64,000 nt of DNA from Nematostella vectensis. Lineage: Eukaryota > Cnidaria > Anthozoa > Actiniaria > Edwardsiidae. Positions 1 through 10,100 of the stretch are shown here, one piece after another. Position numbers and translations under genes: made by a program. The stretch's first letter is position 1. Every line of letters starts with the position of its first letter. The stretch spans positions 622,001 through 686,000 of the forward strand of contig NC_064038.1 in assembly GCF_932526225.1 (NCBI RefSeq). Direction: 5' to 3'. A model generated the notes under the pieces. It ran no database searches and had not been told where the DNA came from. It saw only the letters and a list, made by a program, of their open reading frames with translations.

Positions 1-2011
1 TCCATTAACATAGTTTTCTATATAATATTGCATATTATTTAATAAGGTATTGACAGCTTTTAAAAAGTTCAACTGTTTGTAGACACTTAAAAGCCTACAA
101 TAAACACTGACTCCAGACATGCGCAGTACTATGCTGCTGCCCCTTTAAAGTAAAATACAGCTTTACTTAGTCAGCGTAGACAATATTGTGGATTTTGTCA
201 ATATTTTAATATGAATATGTCAATATTCTCCCCCCTTACGTCTTTATTTCTATTTATTTTATGCTTTTCACATGATACCAAAACAGCGTCTTTTTTCTTC
301 GCTAATTTGATGTCATGTACACAATAAAAGAGATGCGCCCGTGCGCATGGCGAGTCCCCAAGGGACCCAAGACGCCCAAATAGACCTCTATTTTTTGTCA
401 TCCACAATCTCGGCGAGCTGTGCGTGGCGTAACCGTATTACAGGCCTGGGATCCTGGTTATTGTCCTCCCCATTAATGCGCGGGTTGGGATAACCTTGCA
501 AGAGTGTTGTACAGCATATTCGCTCGGAAATATCGGTGCTTGGGGCCTTCGGGTTCTTTACAGCCTTCCGTAAAAGCCTTGTGCTGCCATACCGATTGGG
601 TAATCCGTATGTATGGTTTCCGTTTTGTTCTTCATACCGGGTTCGATCCCAGGCCAATGGTCTTTTTTTTTAATTCGTTTTTTTTTTCTTTGTGCTGGAC
701 TTCCTTAATCCTGATAGGTTTTGCGCAAAAATAATAAAAAAAGTGAGTTTGCAAAATAAGCTTGCTAGATTTATTGATTATATGTATTCAATTTGTTCCT
801 AGGAAGTTAACAAAAAACACAAAGCAAAGAGTTTGAGGAAGTAAACAAGTATGTGAACTTTAATGTTCTATTTGAAGGGGTGCATTTTGTACAGGGAAGC
901 ATACATAGAATGCTTAACTGGTGGAGAGGGAAGAGGTAAAAGTTTATTGAGCATAATTTCAACAATAGCAGGGGGAAGAGAGGGGCACTCTCTTCATACA
1001 ATATTGCAGTTGTTACCTATTATTAAATAAGTTTGTAACATGTCTTTGTTTATTAAGCAAGGTCTATTTCTGAGACAAGCAAACTCAAGTAAGGCTGTTG
1101 AAATAACAGGTGAGTGTTAAAAGAAAAACAATTATCTGATTAGAAAACTACTGTAGATTCCTTTGCACCAAAATAAGAACAAACTTCATTTTGTTTGTTA
1201 TTTATGAGGAACGAGATGAGCTCTACAAAGCCATAAAGAAATATGTATTGCTCATCTAAATTATACAAGTAAATGATAATATTAAAAAAGAACTACTGTA
1301 AGTAATTAGAGTGGTTTTCATTAACCCGTGAAACAAAGTGTGATAGTTAAACGGTAATAGTTAGTAAAACACAAAAAAGAACAATAGAATCAGATCACCA
1401 CAAAGTGTAATACGCTAAAGCGTAGTTCACGGGTTAATGAAGGTTTTGACATTTCAACCTTACGTCCACATGAAAGTAATGCCTAATATCGAGTGCCCTA
1501 CAGTAAGTGTTTTGCAGTCAAGTTGTTTTCTGTTAGTAGGTAAAAAAATATTCTAAATAATAGTAATCATAGCTATGGTCACCACATACACATATAGAAC
1601 TTGTAATGAAAAGAAAGAAAAAATATATATATATATGCAGTCAAACAACAGAATTGCATGATAACCTTGAATATATTGAATAAAGGACTGCAAAAAACAT
1701 CTTTTGTACTAGTTGCTTGAATTGACCCTTGGCTATTTTTAGCTGAATTCCCCTCCCCCTCTAAAAAAGAAAATAATAATAATAATAATAATAGAAGAAA
1801 ACTAAAAAGAAAACAAATACAACAGAGACCCCCACCAACAATTTTGATTTTTTTTACTTTCCTTTAAAAGGGGAGTGTCATGGTTAAGAGATTTGCAATA
1901 GCTCTAGAGCCCTGACACAATGAACTTCAGTGAAATTCTAATACTGACTTATGAGCTTTTGGTACATGTGGGAGACTTTAAACAAAACAAAAAAAAAATG
2001 ACCACAAACTG
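1..2011. repeat. Array unit 1 (2011 bp)
   Basis: Begins at the phase mark. Private changes lie beside the B-box-like motif: CATACC instead of CAGACC at about 634-639, and GGTC instead of GGGC just before the T-run at about 659-662. The motif GGTTCGATCCC itself (640-650) is intact. The MITE-like insert is at 1321-1437. Confidence 0.93.
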
Positions 2012-2158
2012 TCCATTAACATAGTTTTCTATATAATATTGCATATTATTTAATAAGGTATTGACAGCTTTTAAAAAGTTCAACTGTTTGTAGACACTTA
2101 AAAGCCTACAATAAACACTGACTCCAGACAATCGCAGTACTATGCTGCTGCCCCTTTA

Positions 2159-2179
2159 AAGTAAAATACAGCTTTACTT
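2159..2179. repeat. 7-bp inverted repeat AAGTAAA/TTTACTT
   Basis: AAGTAAA (2159-2165) and TTTACTT (2173-2179) are exact reverse complements around a 7-base loop, about 170 bp upstream of the GC-rich block. Units 26 and 27 have AAGTAACATACAGATTTACTT, which breaks one stem pair, so the structure is not strictly kept. Confidence 0.45.
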
Positions 2180-2435
2180 AGTCAGCGTAGACAATATTGT
2201 GGATTTTGTCAATATTTTAATATGAATATGTCAATATTCTCCCCCCTTACGTCTTTATTTCTATTTATTTTATGCTTTTCACATGATACCAAAACAGCGT
2301 CTTTTTTCTTCGCTAATTTGATGTCATGTACACAATAAAAGAGATGCGCCCGTGCGCATGGCGAGTCCCCAAGGGACCCAAGACGCCCAAATAGACCTCT
2401 ATTTTTTGTCATCCACAATCTCGGCGAGCTGTGCG

Positions 2436-2446
2436 TGGCGTAACCG
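2436..2446 (+). promoter_or_regulatory. A-box-like Pol III motif
   Basis: TGGCGTAACCG fits the degenerate A-box pattern TRGYNNARNNG at every fixed position and looks unchanged in all units. It lies 204 bp upstream of the B-box-like motif, far wider than in tRNAs or SINEs, although wide spacing is known at the yeast U6 gene. A second, weaker A-box-like match sits about 45-50 bp upstream of the B box. By itself the pattern is common by chance. Confidence 0.3.
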
Positions 2447-2453
2447 TATTACA

Positions 2454-2666
2454 GGCCTGGGATCCTGGTTATTGTCCTCCCCATTAATGCGCGGGTTGGG
2501 ATAACCTTGCAAGAGTGTTGTACAGCATATTCGCTCGGAAATATCGGTGCTTGGGGCCTTCGGGTTCTTTACAGCCTTCCGTAAAAGCCTTGTGCTGCCA
2601 TACCGATTGGGTAATCCGTATGTATGGTTTCCGTTTTGTTCTTCAGACCGGGTTCGATCCCAGGCC
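2454..2666. repeat. 11-bp perfect long-range inverted repeat closing the GC-rich block
   Basis: GGCCTGGGATC at 2454-2464 is the exact reverse complement of GATCCCAGGCC at 2656-2666, closing a 213-nt domain. In RNA it could be extended inward by CTGG (2465-2468) with CCGG (2648-2651), allowing one G-U pair and a 4-nt bulge. It is present in all units. Exceptions by eye: unit 12 (one mismatch), unit 29 (terminal pair lost) and unit 20 (C to T, G-U in RNA). Confidence 0.6.
2651..2661 (+). promoter_or_regulatory. B-box-like Pol III motif (TFIIIC site candidate)
   Basis: GGTTCGATCCC fits the tRNA B-box/T-loop consensus. It is unchanged in all 31 units, with starts at 640, 2651, 4674, 6701, 8721, 10740, 12748, 14783, 16787, 18795, 20840, 22857, 24878, 26886, 28925, 30955, 35543, 37550, 39557, 41569, 43570, 45579, 47584, 49593, 51593, 53603, 55613, 57622, 59622, 61627 and 63634. 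A T-arm can be drawn (CCGGG-TTCGATC-CCAGG) with one G-A mismatch. CCGATTGG upstream and CCAATGGG downstream could form an acceptor-like stem with one mismatch over a 70-nt span, but no D-arm or anticodon arm is evident, so it is not a functional tRNA gene. Confidence 0.5.
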
Positions 2667-2671
2667 AATGG

Positions 2672-2698
2672 GCTTTTTTTTTTAATTCGTTTTTTTTT
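2672..2698 (+). terminator. T-run after the B-box-like motif (candidate Pol III terminator)
   Basis: After AATGGGC there is a run of about ten T, then AATTCG and a second run of about nine T. Runs of four or more T end Pol III transcripts on the coding strand, so both would serve. Lengths vary between units, and an A interrupts the first run in units 6, 9 and 13, but enough T remain. Confidence 0.35.
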
Positions 2699-3331
2699 CT
2701 TTGTGCTGGACTTCCTTAATCCTGATAGGTTTTGCGCAAAAATAATAAAAAAAGTGAGTTTGCAAAATAAGCTTGCTAGATTTATTGATTATATGTATTC
2801 AATTTGTTCCTAGGAAGTTAACAAAAAACACAAAGCAAAGAGTTTGAGGAAGTAAACAAGTATGTGAACTTTAATGTTCTATTTGAAGGGGTGCATTTTG
2901 TACAGGGAAGCATACATAGAATGCTTAACTGGTGGAGAGGGAAGAGGTAAAAGTTTATTGAGCATAATTTCAACAATAGCAGGGGGAAGAGAGGGGCACT
3001 CTCTTCATACAATATTGCAGTTGTTACCTATTATCAAATAAGTTTGTAACATGTCTTTGTTTATTAAGCAAGGTCTATTTCTGAGACAAGCAAACTCAAG
3101 TAAGGCTGTTGAAATAACAGGTGAGTGTTAAAAGAAAAACAATTATCTGATTAGAAAACTACTGTAGATTCCTTTGCACCAAAATAAGAACAAACTTCAT
3201 TTTGTTTGTTATTTATGAGGAACGAGATGAGCTCTACAAAGCCATAAAGAAATATGTATTGCTCATCTAAATTATACAAGTAAATGATAATATTAAAAAA
3301 GAACTACTGTAAGTAATTAGAGTGGTTTTCA

Positions 3332-3448
3332 TTAACCCGTGAAACAAAGTGTGATAGTTAAACGGTAATAGTTAGTAAAACACAAAAAAGAACAATAGAA
3401 TCAGATCACCACAAAGTGTAATACGCTAAAGCGTAGTTCACGGGTTAA
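3332..3448. mobile_element. piggyBac-like MITE candidate (one per unit)
   Basis: A 109-bp body lies between two TTAA tetranucleotides (3332-3335 and 3445-3448). It begins CCCGTGAA and ends TTCACGGG, a perfect 8-bp terminal inverted repeat starting CCC and ending GGG next to TTAA. This is the hallmark of piggyBac-superfamily termini and target duplications. The mirror symmetry continues four bases outward (TTCA/TGAA). It has no coding capacity. The same 117-bp element lies at 1321-1437 and 5355-5471 and at the matching place in every unit, so it inserted before the array was amplified. Ends are mutated in units 5 and 12 (right) and 21 (both). The family call rests on 8 bp plus TTAA. Confidence 0.5.
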
Positions 3449-3633
3449 TGAAGGTTTTGACATTTCAACCTTACGTCCACATGAAAGTAATGCCTAATAT
3501 CGAGTGCCCTACAGTAAGTGTTTTGCAGTCAAGTTGTTTTCTGTTAGTAGGTAAAAAAATATTCTAAATAATAGTAATCATAGCTATGGTCACCACATAC
3601 ACATATAGAACTTGTAATGAAAAGAAAGAAAAA

Positions 3634-3647
3634 ATATATATATATAT
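3634..3647. repeat. (TA)n microsatellite of the unit
   Basis: A short pure TA tract follows GAAAGAAAAAA and precedes TGCAGTCAAACAAC. Its length differs between units and it is almost lost in units 19 and 20. In unit 16 this tract is the insertion site of the retrotransposon. Confidence 0.85.
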
Positions 3648-3782
3648 GCAGTCAAACAACAGAATTGCATGATAACCTTGAATATATTGAATAAAGGACT
3701 GCAAAAAACATCTTTTGTACTAGTTGCTTGAATTGACCCTTGGCTATTTTTAGCTGAATTCCCCTCCCCCTCTAAAAAAGAA

Positions 3783-3816
<34 letters not shown>
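3783..3816. repeat. (AAT)n microsatellite of the unit
   Basis: An AAT tract follows CTCTAAAAAAGAA and ends AATAGAAG. Copy number ranges from about 3-4 (units 19-20) to about 19 (unit 10, 19925-19982), and this explains most of the length differences between units. Units 5 and 12 share an interruption. Confidence 0.88.
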
Positions 3817-3898
3817 GAAGAAAACTAAAAAGAAAACAAATACAACAGAGACCCCCACCAACAATTTTGATTTTTTTTTACTTTCCTTTAAAAGGGGA

Positions 3899-3942
3899 GT
3901 GTCATGGTTAAGAGATTTGCAATAGCTCTAGAGCCCTGACAC
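3899..3942. repeat. Imperfect inverted repeat with internal 10-bp palindrome
   Basis: GTGTCATGG (3899-3907) and CCCTGACAC (3934-3942) pair at 8 of 9 positions, and the perfect palindrome GCTCTAGAGC (3925-3934) lies next to the right arm. The element recurs in every unit; units 19 and 21 have single changes in the palindrome or right arm. It may be a small fold-back remnant; no function is assigned. Confidence 0.4.
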
Positions 3943-4034
3943 AATGAACTTCAGTGAAATTCTAATACTGACTTATGAGCTTTTGGTACATGTGGGAGAC
4001 TTTAAACAAAACAAAAAAAAATGACCACAAACTG

Positions 4035-5807
4035 TCCATTAACATAGTTTTCTATATAATATTGCATATTATTTAATAAGGTATTGACAGCTTTTAAAAA
4101 GTTCAACTGTTTGTAGACACTTAAAAGCCTACAATAAACACTGACTCCAGACATGCGCAGTACTATGCTGCTGCCCCTTTAAAGTAAAATACAGCTTTAC
4201 TTAGTCAGCGTAGACAATATTGTGGATTTTGTCAATATTTTAATATGAATATGTCAATATTCTCCCCCCTTACGTCTTTATTTCTATTTATTTTATGCTT
4301 TTCACATGATACCAAAACAGCGTCTTTTTTCTTCGCTAATTTGATGTCATGTACACAATAAAAGAGATGCGCCCGTGCGCATGGCGAGTCCCCAAGGGAC
4401 CCAAGACGCCCAAATAGACCTCTATTTTTTGTCATCCACAATCTCGGCGAGCTGTGCGTGGCGTAACCGTATTACAGGCCTGGGATCCTGGTTATTGTCC
4501 TCCCCATTAATGCGCGGGTTGGGATAACCTTGCAAGAGTGTTGTACAGCATATTCGCTCGGAAATATCGGTGCTTGGGGCCTTCGGGTTCTTTACAGCCT
4601 TCCGTAAAAGCCTTGTGCTGCCATACCGATTGGGTAATCCGTATGTATGGTTTCCGTTTTGTTCTTCAGACCGGGTTCGATCCCAGGCCAATGGGCTTTT
4701 TTTTTTAATTCGTTTTTTTTTCTTTGTGCTGGACTTCCTTAATCCTGATAGGTTTTGCGCAAAAATAATAAAAAAAGTGAGTTTGCAAAATAAGCTTGCT
4801 AGATTTATTGATTATATGTATTCAATTTGTTCCTAGGAAGTTAACAAAAAACACAAAGCAAAGAGTTTGAGGAAGTAAACAAGTATGTGAACTTTAATGT
4901 TCTATTTGAAGGGGTGCATTTTGTACAGGGAAGCATACATAGAATGCTTAACTGGTGGAGAGGGAAGAGGTAAAAGTTTATTGAGCATAATTTCAACAAT
5001 AGCAGGGGGAAGAGAGGGGCACTCTCTTCATACAATATTGCAGTTGTTACCTATTATTAAATAAGTTTGTAACATGTCTTTGTTTATTAAGCAAGGTCTA
5101 TTTCTGAGACAAGCAAACTCAAGTAAGGCTGTTGAAATAACAGGTGAGTGTTAAAAGAAAAACAATTATCTGATTAGAAAACTACTGTAGATTCCTTTGC
5201 ACCAAAATAAGAACAAACTTCATTTTGTTTGTTATTTATGAGGAACGAGATGAGCTCTACAAAGCCATAAAGAAATATGTATTGCTCATCTAAATTATAC
5301 AAGTAAATGATAATATTAAAAAAGAACTACTGTAAGTAATTAGAGTGGTTTTCATTAACCCGTGAAACAAAGTGTGATAGTTAAACGGTAATAGTTAGTA
5401 AAACACAAAAAAGAACAATAGAATCAGATCATCACAAAGTGTAATACGCTAAAGCGTAGTTCACGGGTTAATGAAGGTTTTGACATTTCAACCTTACGTC
5501 CACATGAAAGTAATGCCTAATATCGAGTGCCCTACAGTAAGTGTTTTGCAGTCAAGTTGTTTTCTGTTAGTAGGTAAAAAAATATTCTAAATAATAGTAA
5601 TCATAGCTATGGTCACCACATACACATATAGAACTTGTAATGAAAAGAAAGAAAAAATATATATATATATATGCAGTCAAACAACAGAATTGCATGATAA
5701 CCTTGAATATATTGAATAAAGGACTGCAAAAAACATCTTTTGTACTAGTTGCTTGAATTGACCCTTGGCTATTTTTAGCTGAATTCCCCTCCCCCTCTAA
5801 AAAAGAA

Positions 5808-5844
<37 letters not shown>

Positions 5845-6061
5845 GAAGAAAACTAAAAAGAAAACAAATACAACAGAGACCCCCACCAACAATTTTGATT
5901 TTTTTTTACTTTCCTTTAAAAGGGGAGTGTCATGGTTAAGAGATTTGCAATAGCTCTAGAGCCCTGACACAATGAACTTCAGTGAAATTCTAATACTGAC
6001 TTATGAGCTTTTGGTACATGTGGGAGACTTTAAACAAAACAAAAAAAATGACCACAAACTG
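4035..6061. repeat. Array unit 3 (2027 bp)
   Basis: Close to unit 2 through the GC-rich block, with a longer AAT tract near 5811-5843. The MITE-like insert is at 5355-5471 and has ATCATCAC inside where units 1 and 2 have ATCACCAC, a change it shares with units 5 and 12. Confidence 0.93.
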
Positions 6062-7834
6062 TCCATTAACATAGTTTTCTATATAATATTGCATATTATT
6101 TAATAAGGTATTGACAGCTTTTAAAAAGTTCAACTGTTTGTAGACACTTAAAAGCCTACAATAAACACTGACTCCAGACATGCGCAGTACTATGCTGCTG
6201 CCCCTTTAAAGTAAAATACAGCTTTACTTAGTCAGCGTAGACAATATTGTGGATTTTGTCAATATTTTAATATGAATATGTCAATATTCTCCCCCCTTAC
6301 GTCTTTATTTCTATTTATTTTATGCTTTTCACATGATAACAAAACAGCGTCTTTTTTCTTCGCTAATTTGATGTCATGTACACAATAAAAGAGATGCGCC
6401 CGTGCGCATGGCGAGTCCCCAAGGGACCCAAGACGCCCAAATAGACCTCTATTTTTTGTCATCCACAATCTCGGCGAGCTGTGCGTGGCGTAACCGTATT
6501 ACAGGCCTGGGATCCTGGTTATTGTCCTCCCCATTAATGCGCGGGTTGGGATAACCTTGCAAGAGTGTTGTACAGCATATTCGCTCGGAAATATCGGTGC
6601 TTGGGGCCTTCGGGTTCTTTACAGCCTTCCGTAAAAGCCTTGTGCTGCCATACCGATTGGGTAATCCGTATGTATGGTTTCCGTTTTGTTCTTCAGACCG
6701 GGTTCGATCCCAGGCCAATGGGCTTTTTTTTTTAATTCGTTTTTTTTTTTCTTTGTGCTGGACTTCCTTAATCCTGATAGGTTTTGCGCAAAAATAATAA
6801 AAAAAGTGAGTTTGCAAAATAAGCTTGCTAGATTTATTGATTATATGTATTCAATTTGTTCCTAGGAAGTTAACAAAAAACACAAAGCAAAGAGTTTGAG
6901 GAAGTAAACAAGTATGTGAACTTTAATGTTCTATTTGAAGGGGTGCATTTTGTACAGGGAAGCATACATAGAATGCTTAACTGGTGGAGAGGGAAGAGGT
7001 AAAAGTTTATTGAGCATAATTTCAACAATAGCAGGGGGAAGAGAGGGGCACTCTCTTCATACAGTATTGCAGTTGTTACCTATTATTAAATAAGTTTGTA
7101 ACATGTCTTTGTTTATTAAGCAAGGTCTATTTCTGAGACGAGCAAACTCAAGTAAGGCTGTTGAAATAACAGGTGAGTGTTAAAAGAAAAACAATTATCT
7201 GATTAGAAAACTACTGTAGATTCCTTTGCACCAAAATAAGAACAAACTTCATTTTGTTTGTTATTTATGAGGAACGAGATGAGCTCTACAAAGCCATAAA
7301 GAAATATGTATTGCTCATCTAAATTATACAAGTAAATGATAATATTAAAAAAGAACTACTGTAAGTAATTAGAGTGGTTTTCATTAACCCGTGAAACAAA
7401 GTGTGATAGTTAAACGGTAATAGTTAGTAAAACACAAAAAAGAACAATAGAATCAGATCACCACAAAGTGTAATACGCTAAAGCGTAGTTCACGGGTTAA
7501 TAAAGGTTTTGACATTTCAACCTTACGTCCACATGAAAGTAATGCCTAATATCGAGTGCCCTACAGTAAGTGTTTTGCAGTCAAGTTGTTTTCTGTTAGT
7601 AGGTAAAAAAATATTCTAAATAATAGTAATCATAGCTATGGTCACCACATACACATATAGAACTTGTAATGAAAAGAAAGAAAAAATATATATATATATG
7701 CAGTCAAACAACAGAATTGCATGATAACCTTGAATATATTGAATAAAGGACTGCAAAAAACATCTTTTGTACTAGTTGCTTGAATTGACCCTTGGCTATT
7801 TTTAGCTGAATTCCCCTCCCCCTCTAAAAAAGAA

Positions 7835-7865
<31 letters not shown>

Positions 7866-8082
7866 GAAGAAAACTAAAAAGAAAACAAATACAACAGAGA
7901 CCCCCACCAACAATTTTGATTTTTTTTTACTTTCCTTTAAAAGGGGAGTGTCATGGTTAAGAGATTTGCAATAGCTCTAGAGCCCTGACACAATGAACTT
8001 CAGTGAAATTCTAATACTGACTTATGAGCTTTTGGTACATGTGGGAGACTTTAAACAAAACAAAAAAAATGACCACAAACTG
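6062..8082. repeat. Array unit 4 (2021 bp), start of 14.14-kb duplicated block
   Basis: From about 6.6 kb onward it matches unit 11. Both have an 11-base T-run after AATTCG, CAGTATTGC near 7062 and 21202, and GAGACGAGC near 7134 and 21275. The first 500 bp do not share unit 11's rare variants, so the copy boundary lies inside the unit. Private changes are GATAACAAAAC near 6336 and TTAATAAAGG beside the MITE-like insert. Confidence 0.93.
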
Positions 8083-10100
8083 TCCATTAACATAGTTTTC
8101 TATATAATATTGCATATTATTTAATAAGGTATTGACAGCTTTTAAAAAGTTCAACTGTTTGTAGACACTTAAAAGCCTACAATAAACACTGACTCCAGAC
8201 ATGCGCAGTACTATGCTGCTGCCCCTTTAAAGTAAAATACAGCTTTACTTAGTCAGCGTAGACAATATTGTGGTTTTGGCAATATTTTAATATGAATATG
8301 TCAATATTCTCCCCCCTTACGTCTTTATTTCTATTTATTTTATGCTTTTCACATGATACCAAAACAGCGTCTTTTTTCTTCGCTAATTTGATGTCATGTA
8401 CACAATAAAAGAGATGCGCCCGTGCGCATGGCGAGTCCCCAAGGGACCCAAGACGCCCAAATAGACCTCTTTTTTTTGTCATCCACAATCTCGGCGAGCT
8501 GTGCGTGGCGTAACCGTATTACAGGCCTGGGATCCTGGTTATTGTCCTCCCCATTAATGCGCGGGTTGGGATAACCTTGCAAGAGTGTTGTACAGCATAT
8601 TCGCTCGGAAATATCGGTGCTTGGGGCCTTCGGGTTCTTTACAGCCTTCCGTAAAAGCCTTGTGCTGCCATACCGATTGGGTAATCCGTATGTATGGTTT
8701 CCGTTTTGTTCTTCAGACCGGGTTCGATCCCAGGCCAATGGGCTTTTTTTTTTAATTCGTTTTTTTTTTTTTGTGCTGGACTTCCTTAATCCTGATAGGT
8801 TTTGCGCAAAAATAATAAAAAAAGTGAGTTTGCAAAATAAGCTTGCTAGATTTATTGATTATATGTATTCAATTTGTTCCTAGGAAGTTAACAAAAAACA
8901 CAAAGCAAAGAGTTTGAGGAAGTAAACAAGTATGTGAACTTTAATGTTCTATTTGAAGGGGTGCATTTTGTACAGGGAAGCATACATAGAATGCTTAACT
9001 GGTGGAGAGGGAAGAGGTAAAAGTTTATTGAGCATAATTTCAACAATAGCAGGGGGAAGAGAGGGGCACTCTCTTCATACAATATTGCAGTTGTTACCTA
9101 TTATTAAATAAGTTTGTAACATGTCTTTGTTTATTAAGCAAGGTCTATTTCTGAGACAAGCAAACTCAAGTAAGGCTGTTGAAATAACAGGTGAGTGTTA
9201 AAAGAAAAACAATTATCTGATTAGAAAACTACTGTAGATTCCTTTGCACCAAAATAAGAACAAACTTCATTTTGTTTGTTATTTATGAGGAACGAGATGA
9301 GCTCTACAAAGCCATAAAGAAATATGTATTGCTCATCTAAATTATACAAGTAAATGATAATATTAAAAAAGAACTACTGTAAGTAATTAGAGTTGTTTTC
9401 ATTAACCCGTGAAACAAAGTGTGATAGTTAAACAGTAATAGTTAGTAAAACACAAAAAAGAACAATAGAATCAGATCATCACAAAGTGTAATACGCTAAA
9501 GCGTAGTTAACGGGTTAATGAAGGTTTTGACATTTCAACCTTACGTCCACATGAAAGTAATGCCTAATATCGAGTGCCCTACAGTAAGTGTTTTGCAGTC
9601 AAGTTGTTTTCTGTTAGTAGGTAAAAAAATATTCTAAATAATAGTAATCATAGCTATGGTCACCACATACACATATAGAACTTGTAATGAAAAGAAAGAA
9701 AATATATATATATATATGCAGTCAAACAACAGAATTGCATGATAACCTTGAATATATTGAATAAAGGACTGCAAAAAACATCTTTTGTACTAGTTGCTTG
9801 AATTGACCCTTGGCTATTTTTAGCTGAATTCCCCTCCCCCTCTAAAAAAGAAAATAATAATAATAAAAATAATAATAATAATAGAAGAAAACTAAAAAGA
9901 AAACAAATACAACAGAGACCCCCACCAACAATTTTGATTTTTTTTTACTTTCCTTTAAAAGGGGAGTGTCATGGTTAAGAGATTTGCAATAGCTCTAGAG
10001 CCCTGACACAATGAACTTCAGTGAAATTCTAATACTGACTTATGAGCTTTTGGTACATGTGGGAGACTTTAAACAAAACAAAAAAAATGACCACAAACTG
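8083..10100. repeat. Array unit 5 (2018 bp)
   Basis: Matches unit 12 at several rare variants: GTGGTTTTGGC near 8270, an 8-T run after GACCTC near 8470, AGAGTTGTTTTC near 9391, an AAT tract interrupted by AAAAAT near 9863, and a damaged right MITE end (TTAACGGG instead of TTCACGGG). Confidence 0.93.

Larger units (their letters stand above)
2344..2680 (+). other. GC-rich structured block of the repeat unit; candidate Pol III RNA or fossil tRNA-related element
   Basis: Within the AT-rich unit this block of about 330 bp is clearly GC-richer. In order it holds: hairpin ATGCGC-CCGT-GCGCAT (2344-2359); hairpin GTCCC-CAA-GGGAC (2365-2377); an A-box-like TGGCGTAACCG (2436-2446); the left arm GGCCTGGGATC (2454-2464); a CCTTCGGG tetraloop-type motif (2557-2564); nested inverted repeats CCATAC/GTATGG and GATT/AATC (about 2598-2627); a B-box-like GGTTCGATCCC (2651-2661); the right arm GATCCCAGGCC (2656-2666); and a T-run from about 2672. 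The whole block recurs in every unit. I do not recognise a known RNA family; transcription is not shown. It could instead be a fold-back transposon or an old SINE piece. Confidence 0.4.
2012..4034. repeat. Array unit 2 (2023 bp), used here as reference unit
   Basis: Complete unit whose internal parts are annotated separately below; the same parts sit at matching offsets in the other units. A private change, CCAGACAATCGC where most units have CCAGACATGCGC, lies near 2125-2136. Confidence 0.93.

Noticed and set aside
863-1030. 55-codon plus-strand ORF with a Walker A-like GGEGRGKS
   Set aside because: The ATG is lost in units 24, 25, 26, 28 and 30, unit 22 has a frameshift, and unit 31 changes the glycine of the motif to valine. 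No other P-loop NTPase motif follows. Most likely a chance match.
2209-2418. 69-79-codon minus-strand frame next to it
   Set aside because: It changes length and frame between units through small indels, has no recognisable domain, and uses a non-ATG start.
2399-2668. 89-codon minus-strand frame recurring in most units
   Set aside because: It begins with TTG, not ATG, and a substitution in units 10 and 17-19 creates an internal stop; unit 21 has a frameshift. It is the reverse of the GC-rich block, and its WPGIEPG-like reading in another frame is the usual by-product of a reversed B-box sequence.
2581-2672. Functional tRNA gene around the B-box-like motif
   Set aside because: A T-arm with one mismatch and an acceptor-like pairing can be drawn, but no D-arm or anticodon arm is visible and spacing does not fit. 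Kept only as a tRNA-like remnant.
2344-2680. 5S rRNA, U1-U6 snRNA, SRP RNA, RNase P or MRP RNA, spliced leader
   Set aside because: Tandem arrays often carry these, so I looked for their conserved core motifs on both strands and saw none.
2818-3012. 64-codon minus-strand frame rich in Leu, Cys and Ser
   Set aside because: No family resemblance and no sign of codon constraint; substitutions and indels (units 19, 22 and 31) alter it freely.
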